From Trichinella spiralis (taxonomy: Eukaryota > Nematoda > Enoplea > Trichinellida > Trichinellidae), in contig CM012955.1 of NCBI GenBank assembly GCA_000181795.3, positions 1,982,563-2,046,562 on the forward strand: 64,000 nucleotides of DNA, in the 5' to 3' direction. Below the pieces are notes generated by a model that saw only the letters and a list, made by a program, of their open reading frames with translations, did not search any database and had not been told where the DNA came from. The position numbers and the translations under genes were made by a program. Within the stretch, counting starts at the first letter, position 1. Each line of letters starts with the position of its first letter. Positions 1-12,157 of this stretch are shown piece by piece.

Positions 1-560
1 TGTGTGAAATGTTGCAAAAGTTGCACGCATGAAAGATCTGCTTTCGAGATGATAAATTAAAATTCAAGCTAAACAATACATCTGCTCCTTGATCGACTAA
101 GTGACGTCAGAAAAACGCGCCAATTCTACACTACTATTCTCGACTGGACTCTCTCTGAACGCGCGCTATTAACACACACTCACTCGTTGAAAGCAAAAAC
201 GTCACTAAAGAATTCAACAAAAACGAAAGAATAAATGCAATATATTAAAAAATTACGGTTTTTTATTTCTGAAAAATTCGCCTTCTAGCTCAACTAAATA
301 TTATTTTTCAAAACTGAACTCAACTACTTTACGATGATAACTATTTTGAAAATTCTTATTTTTTTCAAATATTTAAAATGTTTTTCTCGATGGCTAAACA
401 GTTGAAAAATTTAAAATCTTATAAACACTGCTTGATGCTTGAATAAAACAGTTTCTGTGTTTCTAAATCATTCTATTTCAATTCAACCTGTCATAAAATC
501 AATACAGACGATGAAGCGGATTAACCTGCGAAAAGTAATTATTCAAATAATTGACCTCAC

Positions 561-638
561 CTTCAAGATGTTGCCTTTCTTGAAACTTAGTTCGTCGATA
601 GCAGTTGCTTGAAAATCGTGCTCAGCTTCCGCTTCCAT
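561..638 (-). CDS. sem-5: SEM-5/GRB2 adaptor, first coding exon only (gene leaves the window)
   Basis: This exon encodes 26 residues starting MEAEAEHDFQATAIDELSF and ending at KKGNILK. It is the start of the N-terminal SH3 domain of the SH3-SH2-SH3 adaptor that links receptor tyrosine kinases to SOS/Ras; human GRB2 begins MEAIAKYDF and continues with DELSF and GDILKV in the same places. The ALYDY-type motif appears as AEHDF, so the usual Tyr is His here. The ATG is at 638 and the exon ends at a GTGAGG donor (560 downwards), phase 0. No further exon is visible in 1-560, which is AT-rich and is probably intron 1; the rest of the gene should lie left of the window. It is divergent from unc-40 across about 930 bp. 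Identification from 26 residues is strong because the match is collinear from the initiator Met. Confidence 0.85.
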
Positions 639-1567
639 AACTGAGTTTATTCGTTCAATCGCATTCAACGATAAATCGCAGATTGCCAACAGTCGACTGC
701 TTTGCCGAAGAAGAGTGCACAAGAAATAGACCAGCACAGTACTACCTTGATGTTGAAAGTCAAGTTCAAGTTGATAAACTCAAAAAATGCCTCGTATTTG
801 TTTTCCATAATTTTTATTATTATGTAAACATTAAAATATTTTATCATTGTTTTAATCCACTTATTGACATTTCTGTTGCAAATTTTAATAAAAATAAAAT
901 GTCACAACGCAACACAAGCGCTATGACTTTGCATAAATAATTGTCTATTTGTATTGCACAAAAACAAATGTAAATAGTTTATAAAAAGCAGCCGTTGTTG
1001 TCAATTTGAATATTTAATAGTAAAAGCAGCGTTTATCAATAAAAGTGCTCTTCAACCGAGCAACGAAAACGCTGTGCATATTTATTACAAAGTGACTTCG
1101 ATATTAGCTAAAATTAAATAAAATTAAGCATTGTTTATTTCGAATAGTGTAAAATTATCCATTTAAAAAAATGGTTTGCTCATATTTAGCAATATCAAGC
1201 ATTTTTTAACCTACGAATGCAAAAGTTGCCTAGTAACTGAATGTTATTCAAAATTATAAGTTGCGATGATAATTTCATTCATAAATCGTCATCAGTATGA
1301 AATGAATAAATTATTTAAAGTGTTAAATTTATTAATTTAATGTTTTTCACGACAAATTTTCAAAAATAATCCAAGATGTTTCGAATAATTTGATTCTCGT
1401 GTAACTTGCACGTCATTATATTCGCAAGTTTGTATACTGTAATGGCGTCTCTGTCCTTGGTCGGGTAGGATGAGTTGTTAGTGCTGTTGTGACGGTTGAT
1501 TGAAGTTTCAGCCGACTGTTGAAGCAGTATCAGTGAGAAAAGAAGAACAGCTCGTTAACAATGAAGC
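639..1567. promoter_or_regulatory. Shared intergenic region between divergent sem-5 and unc-40
   Basis: This AT-rich stretch has no convincing coding exon; short ORFs in it look random. It must hold the upstream regions of both genes, since their start codons lie about 930 bp apart and point outwards. The 100 bp before the unc-40 start (about 1440-1567) are clearly less AT-rich and probably are 5' UTR. No specific factor site could be named with confidence. Confidence 0.5.
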
Positions 1568-4500
1568 ATGACTAGCTGGTGTCTAGTATTACTGTTCTAC
1601 TACATAGCTGTTGTTATTGCACTTGCAGGTAACAGTGGTTAATTTGATTTTTCTTTTACAATGCTTTTGCAATATTCATAAAGTGTTTATTTTTTTTACC
1701 AAATGGTTTATATTAGATTTAAGAAAGGAATCTATTTGAATAGATGTTGCTTTGGAATTAGTATCAGTGAAGAAAGGTTTTTTTTGTTTTTTAAATTTTC
1801 TTTTGCAAAAAGTAATTTTCTCCAATGGTGGTGATTCTGTTCAACGCAGTTTGCATTAATGTTTTATTTAAAAAAATGCATGGAAATTTTGTAAATTGTC
1901 AACACGAACCAAAATTGTTCACAAATACTACTTTGCGTTGGTTTCTCCGGGCCGGATCGATCCGGCCGGCGGCGAAAATGACAGCGGTCCAGGGCCAAAA
2001 ACGGCACGCCACTTGACTTGACAATGCGGAAAGTGGGCCGGCACGCTGGTCAATTTGCCATATTGAATTTTTGGTCACTGAAGTCGGCTGGAGAATTTTG
2101 CAATTTAGTTCGCAGCATAATAGCCGCTTGCATGCTGCACTTTGTTCTTGCTGCTTGCTTCAGTTGGCGATCGATCCGGTTGGGGCTTATCGGTGCCGAC
2201 GATCACAGCCGTCGACCCTCACTTGCGTTTTACAGTCAGCCATATTGAACGACAATTCGTTCATATGATTGATGTAGCCAGTTTTGCTATTTGCACATTT
2301 TATCCTACTGTGGAATGAATTGTTTCATTGCAAAATTCGATTTGTACATTTGAAGTGCTTTTTTTATAATGTTCTTTTTTTTAGTCCCAGCACCATCAGA
2401 GTTGCATTTCACCATTGAACCGAGCGATGTGTTGGCAAGAAGAGGCCAAGAAGTGCGTTTCGACTGTGCCGTGTCCGGCGCGGAAACGCCAACGGTGCAT
2501 TGGCGCCGAGGCGGCGTGCCGTTGGACGCGATCGGATCTAGGATAAGAATGTAAGTGGTGTTGTGTGGTTGGACGCGCGCGCGTATCTGTGTTGACGACC
2601 AGCGGTCAAGCGCCGTGCGTGGCGAGGCGGTCAAATCAACAGCAGGCGAGATGACCATCCTCTTCAACCGACATCTTGAGGTTCGTTGTCGTCGTCGTCG
2701 TCTTTGGCAGATTAGCAACTGGCCGCATTTCCTGCTTCAAGCTGAGTCAGTTGGCGGCGACCTCGCGCCCCTCATTCCAACTATAAATCAGCGAGTGGTG
2801 TGTGCAATTGATAATTGCCGCGGCCGTCACTTTTACACACATGCGCACATATCGTATAGATAGAGAGCACTGATGGGGTTGTTGGTTTTTTGTTTCGCCG
2901 CCCTGCTGCTGCTGCTGCTGCTTGTGTAAAGCTTTGCTTTGCTGAGGAAATTGGAGAAAGCCGGAAAAGCAGCTAGCTCGACGTGACAAAATGATCAGAA
3001 CTTAACCCAGCAGGGTGGGATTCTCAAACGACCATTAATACTATACAGGGTGACGTGTCAAATTTCCCAGACATCTATTGTATTGAATAAGAATAGTTGG
3101 AAGTAAGGAAGGAAATGGGAGAGGGAAAAAGGTAGGAAAATATACGACGATTAGTAATAGTAATGAATTTTCTTAGAACACTGCCCACGTAATTTGTCTG
3201 CGACGTGAACAAAAAGCGAAATTTGCAACAGACGTGATGAATTTTTTGTTTTTTTAGCATTTTATTTTTTGCATTCATTGTGACAGTCACCATTTTATCA
3301 CGATGCTCTTTTCATCAATTGATAATAGCATTGTGTGTGTAGTATTTGTTAATTTATTCGTAATAATAGCATAAATTCAATGCTTAACATTGGATGGTTG
3401 GAAAGAGATGTTTGCAAATACTATTTCATACTTCTTCGCTTGTTGTCAATATTTAGTGCACACTGCTTGAGGCGGTGAAGATTTTAAAGTTTTGTTGAAA
3501 CAATTGAAATCATCAAATGCGCACAACTTTTGTCAATATGTTGTTGAAGAACAGATGCGCGCGCGCGTCAGCTGGTCCAGAAATTAAAGCATTGAAAAGT
3601 TTTATTCTTTTCTTTTTCAACTTTTGATGTAGAAATTTATTTTTAAAATTCAAACAAACAGGAAAAGCATTTGGAATTGCATCTGTTTTTATGAAAACAA
3701 TCGCGCCTGTTTCAATTTAGGTATCATTTGCAAAATGGCTCATTAATTATATCGAGAGCAGTTGAATTGGATACAATTTATGATTCCAAACAGGATGTAT
3801 TCCAGTGTGTCGCGGTCGTTGGTGATCACTTTGTTCTCGTTAGCAGAAAAGCTCGGTTGAAGTTGATCGGTATGCGAACTAAAATGGCTTGTATTTATTT
3901 AATTGGATGAAAAATTATGATTATTTAAATTTTTCTTTTTTCTATCCAGGAAGTGTACGCTTTGTGGAAGAGCCGTACGACCGCCAGGTTCCGGTGAGCT
4001 CTAATGTGGTGTTGCCGTGTCGTATTCAAGGACCAATTCGTCCAACAGTGGTCACCTGGTTGAAGGACGACCTCGTTCTTAAAAGCAAGTGTCATATTCA
4101 TTTTGTTTCGTCTCGCATTATTATGCCTGCGCATATTTGTGCACAGGCTTTGCACACATTTTCAAGTACATCGACCGAAAATTGGTATTTTGCACAGCTG
4201 GTGGTGGTCGAGGGGTTCTTCTTTCTTATATTTTTATTATCCATTGTTGTTTGCTTTTGGTCATTAGTGTCCGTTGTCATATATATTTATATTTATATAT
4301 ACATATTTTTAGCCGTTGAATTGCCACGCTTGACAGTTGGAACTGAATCTGGTTCTTTGGAAATTCGAACTGTGCAATATTCAGATCAAGGAGTTTACAA
4401 GTGCCAGGTAAAATTGGCAAATGGTGCCAATGCTACAGTCAGCCAACCTGGTCGTTTGACCATTTTGCCTAAAGATGGTAAGATGGGATGAAAGAAATTT

Positions 4501-7500
4501 TGAAAATTTGCATGTGATAAGTTTCTTTTGTAGAAGAACACGAACTGAGGTTCGAGGCGAAACCAATAAGTCGCACTGTGGCAGTTGGTAGCAGTACTGA
4601 CCTTATCTGCGTGGTCAACGGACATCCAAAGCCGAAGGTGATATGGTTAAAAGATCAGAAAGAGCTGTCACTTAAGTCAGTTTTTCTATTTGTATTTAAA
4701 TAATTACTGTATTTTATTTGTTTTTATTTCTAGCTCGAGACGAAGAATAATTGGTGAAAGCAGCCTGTTAATTAGTGATGTTAGCGTCGCTGATTCGGGT
4801 ACTTACACTTGCAGGGCTTCAAATTCGTTGGAAACGGTTGAAAGCAGCGCAGCATTGGAAGTGAACGGTTAGTTAGTTTGTTTTTTTTGTTTGTTCAGAA
4901 TTGGTATTCTATCTAAAATAGCTATTTAAAAAATGTATTTCATGGGTGATGATTATTTCAGAAGCTCCGAAAGCTGTTATAACGCCGAGAAGCACAACTG
5001 GCAAATCAGGCTCTGATGTCATTTTCCGTTGCGATATTAGCGGATATCCGCCACCTGCGGTAACATGGCTGAAAAATGGCGAAATAATAAAATCATCCGA
5101 ATATTTTATAGTAAGTTAATTACCCTTTTTCTTTTTCTTGAAAAATGTTGGAGTTTTTCTTTTTTTTTTTAAGATCAGCGGTTCTCAGTTGAAAATAGCT
5201 GGTTTAGTGAAAAACGACCAAGGGGTTTATCAATGTATGGCAGACAACGATGTTGGCTCTGCACAGGCGTCGGCCATTTTGTTGGTAGAAGAGATTGGTA
5301 ATTCTATTTTGATATTCTCTTTTGTATTTCTGATTTGTGTGTTTCAAATTTTATGCGGCACTTTAGGAACAACACCGAGGTTGTTTGTTCACGATGCTCC
5401 GTCGGAACCTACAGGCTTGAAAGCGGTTCAAGTGAGCAGTCGTTATGTGCATCTTCAGTGGGATACGCCCATGGCCGGCGGACAGTCACTATCCGGCTAC
5501 AGTATTTATTACAAAAGTTTAGATGCGCAGAGGTTTGAAAAAATTTTTTTGTTCATGAACGAATCCGTGGATATGCATTGTTTTTTTTTCTATTTTTCAG
5601 AGAACGCCAGGTGAATTGCACCGTTTCGGACAGTCGTGGTTTTACAGTATCCGGTCTTGCTCCTGAAAAGACGTACTTTTTTCGAGTCGTTCCAGTAGTC
5701 TTAAATGGTTACGGACCATCGTCGCCGCCGCTGACCGTTATCACTGCTCAAGAGAGTAAGTTTATTTATTAGTAATTGTTGTTTTTTTTTTATTGGATAT
5801 TATTTTTATACTTATCACGAAATGATTGATGTTTCGTTTCATTTCCTGTTGAAGAAACTGTACCGGCTAGTGTTCAAAATTTGAAAGCATATCCTCTGAG
5901 TTCGACCAGTATTCAAATTGAATGGGATCCACCGTTGACGGTTGCGCACGATCCGATCAATTTTTACAAAATTTTCTATTCTTTCATCGATTCGGAAAAG
6001 CAGCTTGCATCCGACAGCGCTGAAGTGAATTTAGACGAAGAGGAAGAAATTGAAATTCAGTCGCGCAATACAATGTACACTCTACACGGGGTTGAAGAAG
6101 ACACGGTGTACCGTTTTCGTGTGGAAGCGGTCCGATTGGACGGCACCAGCGTTGCCAGTGTTCCTGTACACACGCGCAGTTTTACCGACCGACCCTCTGC
6201 ACCACCTGAAAAAATCGAAGCCACTGCACTGACGTCGGATCGAATTATGGTGCGTTGGGCACCGCCGCCGGCTAAAGAGCGAAACGGTGATATTGTTGCA
6301 TACAAAATTCGATTCAAATTGAAAGATCGTGGTTCGAAAAGTTACACTATACACGTCGACGGGCCGAACACTGAATACACAATTTCTGATTTGGAACCTG
6401 GTGCCACTTACATGGTACGTGTGGCCGCGGTCACGGTGAACGGCACTGGGCCCTATTCGATCTGGACCGAAGTAGTGACGGCGGTTTTCAAAGGCGAAGA
6501 ATCCCAAGTGCCGGGTGCACCAACTTCGCTGCGTTTGATGGCAACTGGAAATGAAATCAAAGCCACTTGGACACCACCTCTGGATGATGGCAACGTGGTG
6601 CGCGGATTTCTCATCGGTTGGGGCATCAATATGCCGGACATTCACACCGAACGAGTCTCTGGCAATGTTCGTTCGTTCACTATTGCCAATTTGAAACCGA
6701 ACAAAGACTATGTGGTCAGCTTGAAAGCGTACAACAAACTCGGCAACGGTTTTCCAATTTACGAAACTGTACGTACCGGCGAGCCGGTATCCACAGACGT
6801 GATTGGTTCCGTTGAAACGCCCATCGGTCTTCGTGCTCAGACACTTTCATCCACAGCGGTCACTTTGTCCTGGACGGATCGTGACGTTCCCTTATCCCAC
6901 CAACGTGCAACGGACAATCGTTACTATACTATACGTTATACGAGTCATTACGTTTCTGGTGGACGGTATCGTTACGTGAACACATCCGACACCAACTACA
7001 TGATCGACGGTTTGAAACCGGATACTCAGTACGAGTTTTCGGTCAAAGCGTCACTGGGCAGAGCCGAAAGTGAATGGAGTATGACCGCTTTTAATAAAAC
7101 ATTCAGCTCTGCGCCTTCGTCTGCACCGCGGGATTTGACGCCAATCGATTCGGACAGCGACCCGACGACAGTTTTGTTGAACTGGCAACCGCCCAAGCAT
7201 CCGAATGGAAAAATTACCAAATATCTTATTTATTACACGTTGGATCAAAAATTGCCCGACTCGAAATGGATGGTCGAAGGGATTCGTGGTGATCGGATGA
7301 GCACCACGATCGACGGTTTGATTCCAGATACTGACTATTATTTCAAAATTCAAGCTGTCAACGACCGAGGTTATGGCCCTGTGTCATCTGTCAAATTGTA
7401 TCAGGCGAAAAAATTGCGCGCTTTATTCGGTATGCTCAAAATTATTATTGTCAATTTTATAATTTATTTCATCGTGAATCAATTGATAATTTTCTTTTTT

Positions 7501-8897
7501 TCAACAAACACAGACGCCAATGCAGAACAGCCATTCATGACAGTGCCCGGCAAGGGGGAAGCAAGTGGGCCTGGTTATGCAGGATTGCCACGGAACGTGT
7601 TGAATATTGTGATAGCCGTCGTGGTAGCCAGTTTGGCCATTTTGTTGGTGATATCGATCTGTTGCTATTATTACCAGCAAAAATATGCTCGCCGTCGAGG
7701 CTATACTGCGGGCGTGAAAAAGACCCCACGCGATGCGAAACCTCCGCCAGATTTGTGGATCCATCACGATCACGCGTTGGAAATGCGAGGTTTGGATAGG
7801 AAGGGCTCTTTGCAAGCCGACTCGCCTTCGTTGCACGAACAGTTGAAGCCGTTGAAAAGTTGTTGTACCCCTTCGCCGCCGGCTTCCGGGGTCGACATGC
7901 CTCGCTATCAGTCGTTAGCTGGCGGGGCTTGTCGGTACGGGCTCGGTACGGGCCGAGTTTCGGTGGTTCAACCTTTGAACGGGGGAGGTTCGTTGTCCCG
8001 CAAATGTCATCACGTGTCGTCGAACAGTGTCGACGCGGTTGGTTCGCCTCGTGCTCATGCGATCTGCAGTAGCAAACTTTTGCAAAGCGGCATGAATCTG
8101 CCCCACTTGACTGCCGCTTACACGGCATCAAAGCAGCAGCCTGCTGCAGCTCAGTGTCGACTGATGGCCAGCAACATTGAAAGTGGCGAATGCATGCCGT
8201 TGACGTCGAACGATTCGCTGACCACCAAAGCGCCAGCAGCGTCGACCGCCGAAGCACGAATCGGCTGCAATCCTTTGAAATCGTTCACAGTTTTGGCTGT
8301 ACCGCCTCCCCCTCCTCCGCCCACGGGCTCACTTCCATCGACGATCAGTGGCATGTTGCCGAACTCCACCACCGCCACTGGCTCGCGTATTCAGCTGAGT
8401 AAGTTTTGTGTGATTGGGTTATTACTATTTTTTTCTGTTCATGAAAAAATTCACTATTTCTCTGTTTTTTGTTTGCTCAGTTCGCCCAAATGCAGCAGCC
8501 GCATTTGGCGCTTCATCGTATCCATCACCTCGAAGTAGAGCTGAGTCATCTGCGTCGATGACCGGTGCAAAAGGGGTACTTCCATCCCAGTTGAATAATC
8601 ACTCGCCAAATGTTTCTCATCAACGAATGACCGATTCAACATCTGACACCAACAACACCAGCACTGCCAATAACAACAATGCATCCACGTCAACAAGAGA
8701 TGTTAGCTGCGAAGTGACGGTATATGCATATACATATATATGTATTGTCGATTAATATTAGTATTATAGTTTTATTGTTGTTTGTTTCTTTTTTGCAGCG
8801 TTCTTATAGCACAGAAGAATTGACAGCACAGATTCAAAATTTGGACAATCTCATGCAAGATTTGAACGCCATTTCAGCCAATGAATTTGACATGTAA
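1568..8897 (+). CDS. unc-40: UNC-40/DCC/neogenin netrin receptor
   Basis: Receptor for netrin/UNC-6 in axon and cell guidance, a single-pass plasma-membrane protein. Fifteen exons: 1568-1628, 2385-2550, 3721-3869, 3950-4084, 4313-4477, 4534-4675, 4734-4867, 4962-5110, 5174-5297, 5367-5532, 5601-5755, 5855-7429, 7514-8398, 8481-8719, 8799-8897. They sum to 4344 nt, 1447 aa plus stop. Visible in order: signal peptide (MTSWCLVLLFYYIAVVIALA), four Ig domains with Cys pairs and Trp, six fibronectin III repeats (five of them in the single exon 5855-7429), one membrane helix near 7591-7671, then a cytoplasmic tail. The tail has a P1-like PPDLWIHH motif, proline-rich stretches, and a C-terminal P3 helix with YSTEEL, LMQDLNAI and ANEFDM. 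The 4/6 domain count and P3 are diagnostic for DCC/neogenin. Intron 4 uses a GC donor (see findings). An upstream ATG at 1561 hits a stop after four codons, so 1568 is chosen. Confidence 0.96.
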
Positions 8898-10739
8898 TAT
8901 ATTGCAGTAGTTGTTGCTGCTCTTGCCTTTACTCTCTGTGTGTGTGTTTTACATAAATGCAAAAATGTTTTTTTTCATGTATACGCTTTTGAAGAATATA
9001 ACAACTGCCAACTTTATCTTGTTGCATTCTTCTTTGTTACAACGTTATTTTCCTGTTTTTGTAATAATTACAATTCCAACTCATCGTATGGCTCCTATAT
9101 TTTGCATCCAATTGTTTGCACTTATTTTCTCTTTTTTCTTTTTTAAAAAAGAGATAAAATTTTCCGTCCACAAATTGTAAAAACATTTTTTAGCTTTTTT
9201 ATCAGTTTTACCTTCTTGCTTATTTATCTGTTAATACAATTGTACTTCGCTATATGCCTGCCATGTTGATGTTTATTGGCTTGTAGTATTTATTGCATTG
9301 CATCATACTCTGTCCGTTGTGCGTATTATTATTATTATTATCTTTTGCACGTTTTTTTCTTCATATATCACAGAAAATATTGTTGCATTTCATTCTTCAT
9401 CTGTTTTACTACTGATTTGTTGTTTTTTTCAAATCATATCTTCAGTGTTTATTTATTACGATTATCACTCATCTGGCACAACGTGTAGCAAAGTATACTG
9501 TAAAAGCGCAGTGTCGACAAATAGTTAGTTTTCTTTCTTATTACTGTTTTTTTTCTTTTGCTTTACATTTGTTAAAAATATTCCCAAATTAATTGTTTTT
9601 GCCCCTCTTCCCATGCTCACCTCTTCTTTTTCACTGTTCTCAATCTTCCTCAGATTACCGACTCAAGAAAGCTGTCTGTTTTTTTTGTACGTTAATAACA
9701 AAAAATATTTTTTTGTTTTGAATTATTTTTCAGACGCATTTTATTCAACGTTCGTTTTAATTTGTTAATGTTGTGCATTTCTTAATATAAAACTTTGTTA
9801 ATTTCAGATGAACGGTTTGTTGAAAGAATAAAAGTGAATAAACCTCATAACTGTTGTAATTTATTAATATATATATTATGTGAATAGCTGAGCAAACGTT
9901 TGATTGTTAGCACAATTTCCAAATAATAGACTTTTAAAATGTATGCTATATATGTCTGTGTCACATAACTGATAAAGAATTATTAATTTTGTAATTAATA
10001 GTTAGTTGTTCTGTTATAGTGATGATTACGGTGGCAAAGCTACTTCCATTTTGCTTTTTCAATGATAATTTTTTCGTCTGTGAAATTGCAAATAGCTCGA
10101 TCGAGCAATTTCAACGTAAACAACATTTCTTCAAAATGACGGTTCGATTTTGTTTGAAATAAAATTGATGGGCAATTTAATTTAATCGAAAATTGCTTTC
10201 GCTTGATCACCATTAATTAGCTGACATCTTTCGTTAGTGACGCTTGCCGACGATTGTGATTATTCGATTTTGATAATATTTCGTCTGCTATTTCCGGCAA
10301 AACAAACAATTGATCTTTTGATTAACATGCCAACATGGACTATGCTTCAATTTTCCCTCACGAACAGAGCAAGCAGTTCGACGTGATTCTTGCCAACTTT
10401 GATGTTGTTAACTGGCAAATTCTTGCCCAACTCATTCATGTTCACCAATTTTTCAATATCTTAACCATCTGCTGAATAATAATAATAAATCAATCAATAA
10501 TTTGCAAACTTATTTAATTACTATGCATTATTATTGTTGTTCCTTTTGCGGTTGCATTTTGAATGCAATAAAACTAAATAGAAAAGTTTACTTCTTGAAC
10601 TTGCTGTTGCTATTATATTAGAAAATTCTTATTTCTCTTATCTTTAACAAAAAGAAAAGTAATTTTCAGTGCATAAAATTAACTAATCGATCCACGTGCA
10701 AAGCTGAATTAATTATTAATAAAAAAATTTTCAATTTTT
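8898..10739. other. Noncoding gap between convergent unc-40 and FKBP genes, with possible poly(A) signals
   Basis: The sequence is T-rich and has no conserved exon that I recognise. AATAAA hexamers occur at 9827-9832 and 9837-9842 on the + strand and could end the unc-40 transcript, which would give a 3' UTR of about 0.95 kb. One short minus-strand ORF with coding-like composition (10347-10459) is listed separately. Confidence 0.5.
10347..10459 (-). other. Short orphan ORF or possible terminal exon, function unknown
   Basis: On the minus strand an open frame runs from an AG dinucleotide at 10461-10460 to a TGA at 10349-10347 and encodes about 37 residues, including LVNMNELGKNLPVNN and NHVELLALFVREN. 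The stretch is richer in G+C than its flanks and the residues look protein-like, but I recognise no family and see no partner exon in 10480-10740. A rival 46-residue ORF runs on the + strand across the same DNA from the ATG at 10334. It could be an exon relic, a small gene, or chance. Confidence 0.2.
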
Positions 10740-12157
10740 TCACAGTTCATGTTCTGAATTATGAACATCACTGTTGGCATCTCGAAATGCGGCATGTCCG
10801 CTTTTGAAAATCATCGACGCTTTAGACAGTTCGTCATAAGTTACTGAGCCGTCGTTGTCAAAATCAAAAATCCAACCCAGTCCTGGTTCACGCCTACTAC
10901 CGCCCGCTTTCGTCTTCTTCGAGCCGGCGAGCTTCAAATCTGCTGACATGCGACTTTCGTACTGTTGCTTAGAGACTGTCTTTGCCGAATTGTCAGCGAA
11001 ATAATCAATAAAATATTTTGCCATCTCCTGATCGTCAATATTATATCCACGCCACGATTTACCATATTCTTCCCGGAGCGTTCTTATTTGTTTCACAATC
11101 TGTTGACAATTAAAAAAAATATTTTTTTCACGTAAATTACAGTAATAAATCTTTCAGGAACAATTTGCTTACAGTAATAAAAACATTATGCAAATGATTT
11201 CATCCATCCCTCAGGCATGCAAGAATCTAGTGAATTTTCAGTGAAAAATATATAATTCGAATCCCATTTCAAAATTACTCAACTGATATATCTGGTGGTA
11301 TGTATATAAAGAGAAAATCCACTGCAGGGCCCCGGTTGCATTTGCAAAATGTTCACTTACTTCTTCTTCAGACAGTAGTCCATTTTTGTCCGCGTCAAGG
11401 TATTGAAATTGTTTCTCAATTGTCCAAGGTTCTATGTGGAGCATTTCAATTTCAAAAATGATCCAATGCTCATCTTTGGGAAGATGTTTCCATTCTGCAA
11501 CAATCGTAAATGATGATGAATAATTAATTTGCAGAAATAAAACGAATAAAGATTTATTATTATTTTATTTACTCGACGATTTTCGACGCTGTGCCAATCT
11601 CCACGGTACATGGATTCTTTTGACCTCCTGTTCACACATACCGATCAAGCCTTTGTCCAATCCAGGAATAATCATGCCAGTTTTCAGTTGTATTTGCACC
11701 GGTTGTCCTTCTGCATAGCTGAAAAGAGAATTGAAAAGATGTTAAGCAACATGCATGAAAATAATAAATGGTGAATGAGAAAATTTGTGAACACCGACGT
11801 GCTTTGGAATGTTTTTCCATTTTCCAATTGTCCTTTGTAATGAAATGTGACAAAGTCGAAACGTTTGGCTGTTTTGGAACAAGCTTTGGGTGGCATTTTC
11901 AACTGTTTCGTTTTGATGTCAAAAGGTTTGCCTTCTGCTTCTTCTTCGAGCGCACGGATCTGAGCCGAAGTCATTGGCTTCCCTTCGGCTCGTATTTCGA
12001 TTACTGGAATTGAATCTTCGTTCGATTTGACGCGCTTGTTGGAATCCGAATCAGGCGTGGCATATGCAAAATGATTCAGCAGAATCAGGCCGTACAGTGC
12101 CACTTTGACCGGGTGCCAAACTGACCGTCTCCAAAACGACTTGGGATCGTTGTCCAT
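10740..12157 (-). CDS. FKBP7/FKBP14-like ER peptidyl-prolyl isomerase with EF hands
   Basis: Four exons on the minus strand: 12157-11799, 11718-11573, 11494-11361, 11099-10740; 999 nt, 332 aa. A hydrophobic N-terminal segment (VALYGLILLNHFAYA) acts as signal peptide or anchor, followed by an FKBP domain (FVTFHYKGQLENGKTF; MIIPGLDKGLIGMCEQE; IIFEIEMLHIE), a first EF hand (DADKNGLLSEEE), a linker, a second EF hand (DFDNDGSVTYDE) and the C-terminus EHEL, which resembles a KDEL-type retrieval signal. This order matches ER-luminal FKBP7/14, which act on procollagen folding. The FKBP core is divergent: the loop with the Tyr-Ala-Tyr-Gly region is replaced by WRLAQRRKSSKWKH, the active-site Asp after Phe is Gln, and the floor Trp is Leu, so isomerase activity is doubtful. 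The start at 12157 is the ATG nearest the hydrophobic segment. Confidence 0.85.

Noticed and set aside
2305-2718. 137-codon minus-strand ORF over unc-40 exon 2
   Set aside because: It is antisense to a conserved Ig-domain exon and has a low-complexity Arg-rich start; a shadow frame.
4089-4090. GT donor at 4089 for unc-40 intron 4
   Set aside because: It leaves two bases over and gives an immediate stop with the acceptor at 4312; the GC donor at 4085 keeps the frame.
7535-8257. 240-codon minus-strand ORF opposite the unc-40 tail exon
   Set aside because: The + strand encodes the conserved membrane helix and cytoplasmic tail; the reverse frame is open because of codon bias only.
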